Origin: Lunularia cruciata
Lineage: Eukaryota > Streptophyta > Marchantiopsida > Lunulariales > Lunulariaceae
DNA length: 64,000 nt
Assembly: GCA_948567375.1 (NCBI GenBank)
Contig: OX419757.1
Span: forward strand, 28,514,732-28,578,731
Reading direction: 5' to 3'
Each line of letters starts with the position of its first letter. Within the stretch, counting starts at the first letter, position 1. Positions 23,362 to 36,800 of the stretch are shown piece by piece. Under the pieces are notes generated by a model that saw nothing but the letters and a program-made list of their open reading frames with translations, made no database searches and had not been told where the DNA came from. The translations under genes were made by a program, and so were the position numbers.

Positions 23362-25729
23362 TAATTTTGAAAAAAAATTGTATATCCATTCTAGTAAGTT
23401 GGCAAAAGGACTTCGTTTTGAGATTTCTAAAATACTTTATCACAAACTCTCTACTACAAGGGTAAGTAACTTGGGGTTCTAAGTACCAATACGTATGTGC
23501 ATACTCCTACCCATAATAAAAAATTCTAGCATATCTAAATATCCTCCTAATTCTTTGTCTTCATCTTCTTATACATGTAGCAATATCTCCAAACCTAATT
23601 GAATCATCCATTGAATACATTTTCTAATATTTCTAGTTAGTTCTACAGAGTGCTCCCTCTTGACATGACTTGATTCAAATCTTAACACCACAGATAACCC
23701 CTTATTAGCAAAGGGGCATCTCTATTCTCTATGCACAAAACAAGAAAGCAATTTCATAAATTTCATTCCGTAACAAGAGAAAAAGTTCATAAATTTCATT
23801 TTGTACTATCTTGACATCATCTCTATTCTCTGCACACACATACCAAGAGAACAAGATCATAAATTTCATTTCTACAAACATGCACACACAATCTTGCATC
23901 TCTTATCGTGCTATCATACCAAGAGAACAAGATCCTAAATTTCATTCCAGCAAACATACACATTGAAGGGGGAACAAGGGCATACATTTCATAATTGTAA
24001 CAAGAGACAAAGATCATAAATTTTAACTTTTTAAATAATGAAATTGAGTATTTTGGAGTGTAACCGTTTAAAAAATTCACTCCTCCTTCTAACCTTCCCA
24101 CAACACGCATTCAAATCTTCCCACTCCAAACAAATTCACTCCCAATGAATTCACTCCCCCTTCCAACCTTCACACAACATGCACTCAAATCTTTCCACTT
24201 TGGGTCTCTCAAATCTTCTTCCACTATCAATTTTTGCATGCACTTAAATCTTTCCACTCATGGTCCCTCAAATCTTCCTCCGCGGTCAATTTTTGTATTC
24301 CCATTGTCTCGTGCATAAATCTGTCAACTTTTGATTACCATGGGTGTTCCGAACATCACGGATGCTCCTTTGGTGGCCGCCACTATCACTCTGACCTAAA
24401 CAAGATACTTTATTAACCCTAATACGTAATCAATGCACTACGGAGTGATAACGAGAAGTTCCTTATCCCCTATTTTCTATGAATCACCTTATATGGAGTG
24501 TGCTAATAATAAGGAACTTGGCCCAAACTCCGTAATGAGACTCTTTCTACCTCCAGTTCACACCCAGGACCGATTTAGTCAACGCTTCATAAATATCTAT
24601 ATGAAAATGTTTGAAGCTTCGTAAAACTATTTCTGAAACCCCCTATTGTTTACAAAGTCTGCCAAATTCCATAGACATCATACGAGACAACACTTGTGAG
24701 GAAGTCTTATGCTAACTAAAGACATGGAAATACCGAGGAACCATATCTATCCGAGGAGGACATGCTAAAGCACGCCAACTCCTATGCATACATTCAAGGC
24801 AATACGAGGAGCTGGAACATTGTGCAAGGTCATGAAGCACAGTACTGCAGCAGCAAACATTGCTTGATCTGGATAGTGTACTACGTGAAGAACCTCAATT
24901 TTTGTACTTCGTCTGTGGAATAACACGCGGAGAACATCTCGAGCATACCTTCATAGGACAAGAGAAACGTTCTACTGTTGTGGATTGTTGGTCGCTTCGG
25001 CACTGGGTCCTATAAACTATCTTGTCCGCGTTAGTCACACGCCCACATAGTATCTACGATCCCTGTGTCTTTCAGCGTGGAAGATTTGAATACCAATGTA
25101 CGGAAGGGGCCCAGGTTAAGAGTCTGGTGATTTCTCACCGACGAAGAATATATGCAGCCGAATAGAGGAGTGTGTGTGGAGACTTTATCGATGGATCCCA
25201 GCCCGAGCCGGCTGGTGCTAGACTGTTAGCGACCACATGTTAGCCTAGGTGAAAAACGTCAAATTAAGAAGGATATAGCGACCACCCAGATACTGTATTG
25301 TGTATCGGTGAATGTCCAGTGATGCGAGTAGTTGATTGAACGGTATTGTAGAGGACAAACCGTCGTACCGTGGTGAAGGTACCGTGGAGGTTCTCGTCTT
25401 TCGTTCGTGGTTCTTGGTTCATGTCGTTTGTTGGGTTGCCCATTACTCATATCTTTGTCTAGTACTTGTTACTTTACAATAATGTACTTTCTTCCAGATT
25501 GAGAACAGCTTTCAGAGATCAGAGACAAATGTATCAAAAAACTTCGTTCCCAAATTTGTTGACAATAGAAACAATTTGTGTGGTCAAAGGTCTATCACCT
25601 TGAGCGACCATGGACTATACCACATTTTTGTGAATGAGAAAAGTAGGCTCCAAGAACAGATTAAGTTGTGTTGTATGTTCTTCTCGACCCTAGTATTGCC
25701 AGGATAAGTCAAGGTAAGACTTAGTTAAT
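23362..25729. other. No recognisable gene; short repeats
   Basis: From about 23745 to 24030 a motif of about 25 nt (aagagaacaagatcataaatttcatt and variants) occurs five or six times at irregular spacing. From 24430 on the sequence is more balanced in base composition with no ORF longer than about 70 codons and no recognised motif. Confidence 0.4.
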
Positions 25730-25801
25730 GAGGCTTAGCTCCAGTTTATCTTTGTTCGGCTTGATGGGGTTTCTATGTATGTCGCGTTTTGCAAAATTAA
25801 T
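25730..25801 (+). repeat. LINE 3'-tail scrap (diverged)
   Basis: gaggcttagctcc, ttcggcttgatgggg and atgtcgcgtttt align in order with the 3' tail of the RLE-type LINE at 59870-59955. It is diverged and cut short. Confidence 0.6.
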
Positions 25802-26432
25802 TATAGGGCGTGGACTAAGAACAGTTATATTCGTCTGGCGGCTATGTCATAATTGTAAAGGAGTATGTCAACAAATCTTGCACATCTAGAAGTAACGACA
25901 TCTTGGAGAGGACGTAGACTTCCATTCCACGTGCGCTTAGAGTAATTTAGTGTCGTGTAAAACCATTATGTAGCCATTGACCTCGTCATATCAATTCGGA
26001 TGTTCATGGAGCTACAATAACGAACAAACGAGAGGGGATCTACTACGAGAAAGTAGCAAAAGGATGCTGGAGAGCTACAACGGGAGGAGGTTCTGCCTGC
26101 CTGCCTGATAGAAATGTAAAATGTAGACAGCCCACACGGCTTTCTCTCCTCATTCCCTATTTTTCATATCCTGAGGCTCGCTATGGAACGAGTACCAACT
26201 ATCCCACAGGACTAATTCAAGCTTTGAGCATAATCTTACAGAGCTTGACATCTTTTTGTCAGCACATGATAGAGCCAGCATGAAAGGCATTCGCAGCTTT
26301 GTTAGGTGGGGCCCGGACGAAAGGCTGACAAGAAGCTTGGGCGTGCTCTGCAAGGACGGGGCATTACACTCTTCTATGAAAGACAGTATATGGGTCTTTT
26401 AAAGCCTAAATATTGGGGTAGAATAAACCGAT

Positions 26433-26516
26433 ACTATTGGGGCTTAGCCCCATTTTACCTCCTTGTACGGCTTGATGGGGTCTTCCATCCTTATTATTTA
26501 CCTACGCGAACTCCTC
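26433..26516 (+). repeat. LINE 3'-tail scrap
   Basis: It carries actattggggcttagcccc, then ttgtacggcttgatggggtc and cctacgcg, the 3' end of the LINE family. The palindromic ggggcttagcccc is intact. Confidence 0.8.
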
Positions 26517-27870
26517 CTTCTGCTCTTTTAAAACCTAAGTAATACGATGACTTCTACCGTCAGATCTATAAACATTGATCTGCCATTCTTGTGCGGTAAG
26601 CGGTGGGCCACTCAAAGACGACAGAAACTCACACTGTTCACGACTGCAGTGATGAGAAGTTACTGTTGCATAATTCATATTTATACATACTGGAAAGGCC
26701 ATTTCAGTGATGCAGGCGCGCAGAACGTGTTAGGGGCAGCAGAGTAGAATGTTAACCGTCATATGGTCGAGATATGCTGAGACAACATGCAAATGGACTG
26801 AATACAGTTCAAGGGGCTATGTCGGTGGTTACGCATGGGTACCACGACCTCTCTGTAATCGTAATTAGTTTACACAGGTGGACGTGCTGCCTTCGAGGGA
26901 AAAGTTCCTTCATCTTGTAACGAAACCAAGTCAAGGTTGACATATCCCTCCTCCCAAGTTTCATCAAGGACAGAGGAGACATTCTCGGTTGAAGATAAGT
27001 CGGCTCTTCTTCCACTCTCCCTAGATTCTAGACTGGTACTCACCTTGACCCATCGTCGGAGTAGTACTTCTCGCACTTCAAATCGGAAAATAGCATTCGA
27101 GTCCTTATGCAGCAAGAGTGACAAGTTCGTAGTCCGTGATCATGATCATGATATGACAAACTTACATTACAACATGATACAGTAGAGAATCACAGGAGCA
27201 CGCGTGCAATCGAGTTAGAGCAAGTGAGGACCAACAGCAGTTTCTTCTCTCGCATGGTCAAGGACTCCTTGGTCTCGTTGGCCTAGGATAGTGTGCTCCT
27301 CGTTGTTCTAAGTGCAGCACAAGAGTATGGCATGATCGAGCCTAGTGCTAGTGGATGATCATTAATCTTAGCACAAATGAAACCTTATCATGGCAGCACA
27401 AAAGCACCAAGGACACTGTTGTAGCACCTTTTTTCTTGGAAAGAAAATGAGATGGTGCTAAGTGACGGGGTAGAGATATAAAGATGAAGATAAGGAAGGA
27501 GAAAGATAGAAATCAACAATGTCGTGGGCAACTACTAAAGCAATGCTTTGGAGAAACTTCAAGAAGTCGTTGAGTAAAGTTCTTGCGAAATGAAGCTGGG
27601 TAAACAAAACAAAACAAAGCAACGATTGGTTGGGTACGTTATGCCGAGTCCGGATGTCCTTGATCATCTAACAGTATTATGAAACGTCATTGATCATCTA
27701 CAGTATTATGAAATGTACTTGACCATATACTGTATATCAAAATGAGACCTATCCAGTTTAGCAGATCTTTTGCACTTTGCTGTGCGGATTGGCTTCTTGC
27801 TGTCTCCCGCATTTATCTTCAGCTTTAGACAGAAAAGTTACACCGCCGTAAGTGCAATTCCACTGCAGAT
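26517..27870. other. No gene seen
   Basis: Only short overlapping frames on both strands (for example around 26870-27185). None has a recognised motif or convincing splice signals. Confidence 0.35.
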
Positions 27871-28103
27871 AATGTCAAAGGCTGTTGCAAATTAAAAGAT
27901 ATTCTCTCACTTCATTGCCGAAACTCTTCCCAACGGAATTGAGAAAGGGAGGTTGAAGTCACATGGACCCATCTAACGAAGTGGAAATAATGTCAAAGGC
28001 TGTTGCAAACTAAAAGATATTCTCCCACTTCATTGCCGAAACTCTTCTCAACGGAATTGAGAAAGGGAGGTTGAAGTCACATGGATCCATCTAACGAAGA
28101 GAT
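27871..28103. repeat. 118-bp tandem duplication
   Basis: aatgtcaaaggctgttgcaa starts at 27871 and again at 27989. The copies stay nearly identical through cattgccgaaactcttc and ttgaagtcacatgga, differing at a handful of bases. The high identity indicates a recent local duplication. Confidence 0.9.
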
Positions 28104-28188
28104 ATGACCACAAGAGAGAGAATGAATCAGCCTAAGATATACATGACATTTAGGAAAAAAAAGTGAAGTACATGGACCCACGGGGTTA

Positions 28189-28288
28189 GAATCGTACCCA
28201 TGAATTGAACAAACTATCAACAATTAGTACTGGATCATTCGATCCAGTACTAATTGTTGATAGTTTGTTCAATTCATGGGTACGATTC
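28189..28288. repeat. Perfect 48-bp inverted repeat, 4-nt loop
   Basis: Arm 28189-28236 (gaatcgtacccatgaattga... to ...actggatc) is the exact reverse complement of 28241-28288. The loop is attc. A transcript would fold into a 48-bp hairpin. The palindrome ends about 90 bp upstream of the first sequence alignable to a LINE copy. Confidence 0.95.
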
Positions 28289-28377
28289 GATCTAGAGGAA
28301 GGAAAGTACCTCCCCAAACTACGGATTGCATAAATGGCCAAAGGAGATGATTGGTCATCCCACAAACTATTCGTCCT

Positions 28378-28840
28378 GTCTTTTGGGTCTCTCCTCCAGT
28401 ATTGCTCATCGAGCAGCCTACCTCATCCGTACAGTTCCCCCTCATCATCCTTCTTATCACGTCTAAGAGCATTTGATAGGAGTATTATGGGAGTCTTTGG
28501 TGATATTATTGGACCATGGACTTTTGATTGTGTGACAGTGGATTCGGCACGTAGACAGATGGCTCTGCCGATCTCATGTGGTGGGGTTGGCTTGTTGTCT
28601 ATGGAGGAGACGGCACTTATAGCATTTTTGGGTAGTTGGGCTCTCTCGGCACCCCTACTTTCCTCTCGTTTTGTGATTGTTGATAGGCTGGTTTTGGAGA
28701 CTTATGTGACAGAGGTGGAGAGAGGATCTTTTTCTCTCCAGGTGTTATTGCGACAGACGAGAGATAGTCTATCCCCACAAGCACAAGAGGATTTTCCACC
28801 TTTGGCTTCATTATCGTCAGATTGGACTAGAGGTTTATAG
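28378..28840 (+). pseudogene. LINE RT thumb/connection fragment
   Basis: The open frame reads LRAFDRSIMGVFGDIIGPWT, then LPISCGGVGLLSMEETAL and FLGSWAL. The L-P-x3-G-G-V/L-G-L pattern is typical of the thumb/connection region after the catalytic RT domain of LINEs. The palm domain was lost by truncation. The frame stops at 28840, before the endonuclease. Confidence 0.7.
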
Positions 28841-29038
28841 TCTTTCTTGATGGAGCGACAGTGTGAGCATACGTTACATTCTCTCTTAGTAGACTCGTCC
28901 ATTCCTCAAGCTGCTAGAGCACGTCTTTGCTCTTGCTCCGGCAAGGGTGCAAGCTCTTGGATCCTAGCTTGACTGTGCATTAGGGCATTCCGACTTGCAC
29001 CAACTATTTTCTCTACAGCGATGAGGTTTTGACTAGGT

Positions 29039-29548
29039 TTGGTCCACCCATGTGCACCTTCATTACTCACTTGTGAGTGTGGTTGTACACTAGATGCAAC
29101 AGCGGTCCACATGACATGGTGTCCTTTTGGAGGACAGAGGATAGCTACCCATGATGCCATTAGGGACATAGTGTATGCTATGGCACGAGAGAGTGGATAC
29201 TTGGCTTGGATGGAGTGTTCATATGTTTTGCAGACAACACATGTCAGGGCAGACTTATACTTGGTCCGAGATGATCAGGTGACAATAGTGGATGTCGTGA
29301 TTACGGGCCCTACGCTAGATACAATTTTGGAGGGAGTGATTACACATCCCCTTGGATGGGTGGCGAGTGCAGCAGCAGGTTGCAAGGTCTCCAAGTATAG
29401 GGGCATGCAGCGAGGTCACCTCTTTGTTCCTCTAGCCTTGGAGTTATATGGAGCGATGGACACGGCATTTGATCCATTTGTCAAGGAGTGCGCGAGAGCT
29501 AATCATGTTAGGCGTCAGGGGTACCACTCTCACTCTCATACTTTGTAG
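29039..29548 (+). pseudogene. LINE Cys/His motif plus restriction-like endonuclease
   Basis: A 169-residue frame. The Cys/His knuckle CECGCTLDATAVHMTWC (29072-29122; C-x-C...H-x3-C) leads into GGQRIATHDAIRDIV. Then RADLYLVRDDQVTIVDVVIT (29246-29305) matches the layout of the R/K-P-D...(V/I)-D-V core of R2-type endonucleases; the PD of the family reads AD here and in the sister copies. In R2-like elements this enzyme nicks the target to prime reverse transcription. The frame is separate from RT because of upstream stops. Confidence 0.65.
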
Positions 29549-29805
29549 CATATTTTAGACAGTGTGTGTCCATTGTTATACAAAGTGCAGTGGCTGGTGC
29601 AATCCATAGGAGAGCAATCACATTAGGTGATGTTTCTTTGGATGCTCTAGTTGTGTGTAGACCGTACGACTTGCATAGCTCGGATATCTTAGGTGCGGTA
29701 GGGCAGATTTCTCTATTGGAGCTTAGCCCCATGTTACATTTTTTGTCTCTCCCTTGTACGGCTTGATGTGGTCTTCCCATCCTTCATTTTTCCTACACGG
29801 TCACC

Positions 29806-32800
29806 TTCACTCGTCTTTTGGGTGCTGGAAAGGCATAGGATGTGTGAGTAAACAACAAGCGCTCTTCTCTATCTGCATGCCTAGAGGTTGGAGTATGATG
29901 ACACACATTAGGACCAACTGGTCCGCTCTAAGCTGAAAATTAATCTTGGAGAGAATATGAGAAGCAGCTAAAGAAGAAGACAGATGAGATTATACTTATC
30001 TCTCGTCTGTCTGAAATGCTTGGACATGTGTGGACTAATCTGTCCAAACTTAGCATAGCTGGGAGAAATGATTTGAGCAGAGGTGTGAGTGAATGTTCCT
30101 GTGTCTCGGGAACGCAAATTGGATAGCAGTTAAAAAAGAAGAACCCGATCCCTGAATTCTTATCCCTGTGCTGTTCTCGGTTTCTTGATGCCCAAACAAA
30201 CACAAACAGATAGAGTTATGTCAATTAACAGCTTGTGAATGGTGTTTCGATCCAAGGAAGTAATTTTTTTTCAGGGATTACTAAATCTGGAGTATGAAAC
30301 CGAGCCTAATCTTTCTGGTAAAACTTGCAGCGACGTTAGTGTGATAAAATCTTCTGTTGATAGTTTCACTCCATAAACACTGGGATATTAATTTGGTGAA
30401 CCCAGGACCACATTTCAGTGCGGTTTAGGGTTATGTAGCATCTGTTGATCGTTGCTAACCAGGTCTGATTTTCATCTTTTCTTTAAATACGGGAACTTGT
30501 GACGCTCGTTTAAGGAAGGTAGGAATGGTTTCCACGCGTGTCGTGAGATTTTGTACTACAATAAATTGACAAACTCAATATCTATGCCTCCAGGAAAACT
30601 AGGGAAGATGATAATTTTATGGATGATTCGAGAAAATATAGAGAAAAAAATAACGAGAACAAGGCATAAAGAAATGAAAATGAGAGTGCAAGGCTGACCG
30701 CCAAGTTGAATTGAATGCCGCCTATCATTCTAACTGTGATATTGATAATAAAACATAAACATGGAACATCAACCCAATAATGTTATCGGGTTTTAATCCT
30801 ACTTAACATCTAACTCACGTGGGAACTAGGCATTAGCCCCTTGAAGTTTTCATGTAGAGGTTAGGAGTCCTCCGTTTAAATAAGGGAAGTGAGAGAGAAA
30901 CCGATGACATAGTATAGCAAAAAAGATGAGCACATCCTATCGAACTGAACGAGTAAGGAACCTAAGAGGTAAAATGGGGCTAAGTCTTAATAGCTTTGAA
31001 ATGGAAAGTTTATGCTATAGTATTTAGAAGGCGAAAGTTATAAAAATGTACTATTGTACTAGAATGTGATAGCTATCTAACTATAGACCATCTGAGTATA
31101 GAGTTAAATAGCTATCACATTCTAAGGCAGATGGTCTATATACCATTAGAACATGTGGAAAAACATCACCACCTAGTGTGTGATTGTTCTTTTATGGATT
31201 GTACTAATCAGCGTTCTCTATAGAGAGTAATGGAGACATACTCTTTAAAGTAAGCTATAAAGTGAGAAAATAATATTATTACAATCCAATAATATGTATC
31301 CAATCGTCCTTTATAAAATATCACATTCAATCTTTAACAAATATATCAAACGCTGTATCTATAGAGTTATAACTCCAAGGATAGAAAGGTAAAAACGTGA
31401 CTTTGTTGTATATTTCTGTATTTTGTTGTACATCGACCGTTACCGTTTAGCTCACCACCCATCTAAGAGAATGTGTAACCAACCACCTTTTCAAAACTGC
31501 ATCCCTTGCGAGAACAAAACCACATCTCTCACTATCATCTCAGACAAGCGAAGGAAATAATTAAAATTAAAACAATAAAAATAAAAGATTAGAACCGGAA
31601 ACAAACTTATTCTTTTGTGAAAAATTTTCAATTCTTCACAGCATAGTCACGAGCGAAGCAAAGAATGGTGTGTGATGTTTCTACTAAGAAGCGTAGTACA
31701 AGAATAATCCTGGCTGGCTAACGAGATGATCTTTTAGTTTCTAGTCTCGTTAAGCTAAGCTAGATCTGCATATGGCATTCCTGTAGCTCCCACTAGATTC
31801 TGGATTACATTAACAGGAAGAACTCGCTATCTAAAAGTGTGCAGGTTCAGTGCAGTGCATTACTTACTTAATACAATTATGGAGTTAGATAGGCCTATTT
31901 AAAAGAATGGATCATCTACATGTTATGGCTCGACGACGGCCAGCTTCATTTCTTGGCCGGCTCAGCGAAATGTAGTGAAATAGGCTCCTCACCGGGTGGG
32001 TTGCGCAGATTAGACGGAGGTAAGAGCATATACTGCTGAGAATATGTTACAAGATATGTCCCGGATTAACAAAACACTAAAGAACGTTAGACAGTTCCAA
32101 AACACGAAAATTATCACATCTTTATGCGAATTTTAACGGGACGTCTCATAAAACCAACCTGATATCGAAGATGCTCTCAAGGAAAAAGCTGAACCAAGTA
32201 GAAATAATCTCAATTTCATATAATTTTATGGAACATCTCCCTGTACACCCAATATATTAGGAAAGAAATATCAAAATAGAAAATGAACAGATGAGGCTAC
32301 GTTACAAGACCCCACACCCGTCGGGACATGATGAAGTTAGTGCAAATTACAACTGAGGCTATGTTTTACGTGACCCCGGAGGGACAACAACAATACACAA
32401 AGGATTCTACATTAGCGGTCTCGATTCGAATTCTCTCGATTTTATTATGGCAACATTTAAGAGTATTTATAACAGTGACAGAGTGTCTAGAATAGTTATT
32501 GGAATACTCTGAAAAGTAGATATAAGATAATTAAAGTATTAATACCTTGGATTCCATATAATTGTATGAAATATTTCCCATACGCCTCGTAAGACTTTTA
32601 TCAGAATATGCAGAACTCTTTTCTTCTATGGTAAGGATTTCACTACAGCTAGGGACTTCCGGTTCACGCGAACTGCAACAAGAACCAACAAATATTTAGG
32701 GTGCAGGTACGGAATTCGATATCGGGCAGATTAAAACCCCCTATTGTTTTCACTAACTCTGTCCATAATTGAATGAGATCTTCTCATGATACTGCTGCGG

Positions 32801-33836
32801 AATCAAGTTCCAAGTGAATTCAAAGCCCCTATTATTCTGATTTGGCTCTGTCCCATATTTGAATGTGAAATCGGTGGAACATCGGTGAATGTGAATGGCT
32901 GCATGACAAATCGGTGAAACATGTGTGGACAAGCAAGCAGAGGCTGTAGGATCCATTGGAGAAAGAAACAAAGGGTCAGCTGGGTCAGCTAAACAGTCCG
33001 GCGTTAGCCAAATTCAGAGAAGATAGACTCAAAGGACACATTCCGTTGGGCCGACCAGATAAACAACCTGGACACAAACACCGAGAAGAAAGCCCAAAGA
33101 GAGGTGGTTGACTCTGTGAAATTCCATTTTGAGGTGAGCAGGTCCTCTACATTGACAACGAGGAAGGCTAAACGGAGCGAGTGCGTGGATAGATAGATAG
33201 TACAGCAACTTGACCGAGAAATTGGTCATGAGATCGTATACCGTAGTGCATTGCAATCAAGAAACTGTGAAAATATACTCGAACTCGACGGCAGACTTGA
33301 TTTGTCTCAAACTACTGAGACTTTAAGCTTTACTTAATCAGCAAATGTACAGACCGGAGTTAGCACTTTGAAAGCTAACTATCTCCTGAGGTACGTCAAA
33401 ATCCTAATTCGTTTCTCTAAGGGATAGATTTTCATGTTTCAAAAATCAGGCAGAAATTTACAGAGAAGTCTACGATCATACTTTAAATACGTCAGCCTCC
33501 AGACAATTTAGCCTAGATAGGAAGCTCAGATGCTAAATCAAGAGAATTTGGAAAATCTCTCCGTCGCTACTGAACCAGTCCACCTCCGAAAATTGTGTAA
33601 GTCAGAGTCCGGAGTGTTTAGCTCAAGGTGACAGTATCTACAAGCTCAATAAGTGACCACATACTCGCGAAAAAATTTCGGTGAAGAGCAGCACCAATAC
33701 AGAGAGCGCTGGTTCGAAGGTAAGTACTACAGCATCCGCGGACAGAAATCATCTCAAGCTTCAACCTCTATGTTTCTGGCTTTCTTGACATGGTTTTGTA
33801 GGGCTGGAAATACGCTCCATTTAAGGGGTCATTCAC
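29806..33836. other. Intergenic; no gene seen
   Basis: No ORF with a recognisable motif. A tiny LINE-tail match (aggtaaaatggggctaagtc, about 30968-30987, minus) and a foldback at 31062-31125 are the only structures found. The last few hundred bases probably include the 3' UTR of the NPH3-like gene. Confidence 0.45.
31062..31125. repeat. Short foldback
   Basis: agaatgtgatagctatctaa (from 31062) recurs in near-perfect inverse as agttaaatagctatcacattct (ending about 31125). The inner segment agaccatct also has an inverse, agatggtct, just outside. It could be a MITE-like remnant. Confidence 0.6.
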
Positions 33837-36800
33837 TTATGAAAGCGAGTGACGTCTTGAGTGCCTACTCTTCACCGCGTTGGCTTTAGCTCCGCAGCTG
33901 GAATCCACCGTGACCGGTTTACGATCGTTCGAGGGTCTCACCCTAGGTCTAATATTGTCTTCATTGGGCCACATATTTTTCCCGGAACAAAGAACGTGAT
34001 TTGAATAGTCATCACCATCACCTTTCCTTCTCCGAAAGCTACTAATTGCAAATATTCGAAGGGCTCGTTGAATAAAACTCACCCCGCCCCTCGACGAGAG
34101 CTTAATCTGGGGGCCAACAACCTCATCTTCGCCATCGGAGGTTGTGGAAGCCTCAGGCACAGCGGTTAACGACACACCCTGACCTCCACAGCCACCACTG
34201 ACCCTCCACGAGCGTGAATCCCCTCCAGTCAGATTGTAATTACTCCTGCTGAGCATCTCAGAACCGCAATTAACTGCCACCGGTGTGCCATCCATCTTCC
34301 GTTTCATGAAAGCAAGTTCTTCCTCCAGACTTTGCAACCTCGTCTCCGTAGCTTCGTAGTCGGCCTTCAGGAGAGCGGCTTGCCGGAAAGCGGCATCTCT
34401 TTTCAGGATGTAACCGAGTGAAACAACTCCGTCGGCAAGCTCGCTCTCGTCTATTCTGAAAGAACCATCCCTCGATTGAAACGATTCCCTCGTGGATCGA
34501 AACGATTCCGACTGTATGTGATAAGCCAGACTGTTCTTCCGGAATGAAGCTGTGCTTGACAAAGGCGGTAGGTTATCAAGTCGCATAGAACCACCGGTGT
34601 ACTGCAAATTAGCACTAAGCACGTTGCGAGTTTGCAGCTGTTGCATAAACATGGCCTGAACGATCATTCTCAGAGGCATAAGCTCATTCTGGACAGCATG
34701 GGTGCACATCTCCTGTGAGAGCTTCTGGCAGTTCAAAATTCTGCAAACCATCTGCCTTTCCTCTTGGGAGAAGTGAGGATGCACCTGGACGCAAACAATG
34801 AACATTCATGTCAATACAACATGCTTCATGACAGGAAAAGAACCTGTGTGATCATCCTCCCGTCTCCTGAACTGATCCAATGCCAAAATGAGCACACCGT
34901 ACTTCCTCTCGACAAACTGGCATAAACGATTGCACAGAACGTCACCCCTCATTCTTGCACATAAGTGCAAAGGAGAGAAGTGACATTATACGGGAAAAAC
35001 CCCACTGAAAGCAGATTACATGCTGGAGATATACTATACACAGTTCCCTTTCAGAGAACTTTCTTTCAGTATCACGCAATTATCCATGATCTGTTCGACT
35101 GTAAGATTCGTCGCTCGCAAAGGTACCTTCAAATAGACATGAATAGCTCGATACAGGTGATCGTGTGTTGCACGTGCATAGGAGGGGATAACCTCTGCCA
35201 GTTCCAAGAACTTTGTTGGCGAGAGGCTCAGGTCGCGAGCCACCTCTGCCAGATATTCATCCCAGACCTTGGCGACTGCTGAGACTGCGTACACACAGTA
35301 ACCATTCTCGGGAGCCTCATCAGCGGTAATATTAGATAGGACCTCGGAACAGTCACCCAGAGATCTCTGCTGGGACATGAATGACGTAACGATTCGTCTC
35401 ATGCAACTAACTTCAGCTGCGGAAATGCAGCTGTCCTCAGCAATCTTGAACGGGTAGAGGAAATCTGTGATAGTGGCAAGTTCAAGTTGGGACGAGATTC
35501 TTGCTTCAAGCTGATTTCTGCACTCAGAACTGGAGCCGCAAGCTAAAGCACACCGGAGAAGCGAGAACAGGAAGCTTATTGGAACTGCATCTTTCTCCGC
35601 CGGAAGGAGTCTCACAACTGCTTCTACAAGGTTATACTGATTGCGGTTTGGTGGAAGACGCAGTTGTTTCAGCTGATCATCAGGTACCACAACATCCACC
35701 TCGGCCGTCGAGCTGGTGAAAACCCAGCGATCAACAAACTTCACGATGGCCTGGCTCACATATTTTTCTTGCATTCCTTGCCTCCGAATTGCCGCGATAA
35801 CTCGCTCGAAGACGCCGCAAGGCAGACGTAAAAGGTCTTCCATCCACCAGTCAGGTGAAGAGGAATCTCTCGTGCTAGCGCTGATATCACTCCAAAACTG
35901 GCTCTCAATTGACGTTCCCGGACGAGAAGTCCGTTCGAGCGGGTCGACCATTTCCATGCAAGCCATGAAGGCAAGGGCGTCCACGCATCGGCTTACTATC
36001 CGGAGGTCTTCCGCCCATGGTTGAAGGTTCTGACAGTGAAGGAGTACGACCATAGTGTCCTGCCAGCTTTGTAAAGCGACCTGACTTAGGTACAAGTCCG
36101 CTCTTTCGCACAAATTGGCCTTGCCGTACTCGTCGTTCATCTGTAAGAACTCTCCTGCGCATCGCAATTCCGCGACGTTGGACGCTTCCATCTGTATCGT
36201 TGAGCCATAGCAGAAATTCGCCACTATCTCAAAAGCCTCAGGACCGCCCGGGCAGTCATGAGGAATTTTGACCTCCTTTGCATCCATTAGCATGCGCTTC
36301 ATATAACCGCTCCGAGTTATCATCGGATACTGCAGAGAGCAAATCAATATACTAAGTTCAGCTCGTGCCCGTAGACTTGGATCCATATACCCCAGATTCA
36401 GCGCCTATTTGGGCATTGATGATTCCCACGCCCGCTAGTAAGCATCGTAGTATCAAAATATAACTGGTGAAACACAACAGATGCTACTCAAGAAGAAATG
36501 TTCTCTGACTGTACTGGGTCACCTAGAGCAGAGCAATACGGATTCCAAGGGAACGCTAACGTGGAGTTCGACTGCAAACCTGGAAGACATGCTGCGCAGT
36601 TGGCTCGGTTTTTCATGTCAACCTGGTCGCATTGAGTGAGGTGATAAAAAGAAACAAAGCTAGACTGAAACCACTAGCATGATCAAAGCATGGACGTCGG
36701 ACTTACTTTGTGAAGCTGAAAACTGCGATCCCAAATATGGATAGTAATGGTGGTTGGAAGTCCTGTTAACTCACACCTACATGGACAAAGATCATTTCAA

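Larger units (their letters stand above)
28378..29805 (+). mobile_element. 5'-truncated RLE-type LINE, copy A
   Basis: The first base that aligns with the longer copies is about 28378 (compare 43250). It keeps the end of RT, the endonuclease and the 3' tail with cttgatgtggtcttcccatcc and the terminus acggtcacc. 5' truncation is the hallmark of target-primed reverse transcription. This copy has the cleanest endonuclease frame in the window. Confidence 0.85.

Noticed and set aside
28617..29169. Minus-strand ORFs inside LINE copy A
   Set aside because: Antisense to the RT thumb and endonuclease; they recur in every copy because the DNA is repeated, not because they are genes.
35501..36162. ORFs opposite and in other frames of the NPH3-like exon (for example 35716-36024)
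   Set aside because: Shadows of the large GC-richer exon; the NPH3 frame explains the conservation.
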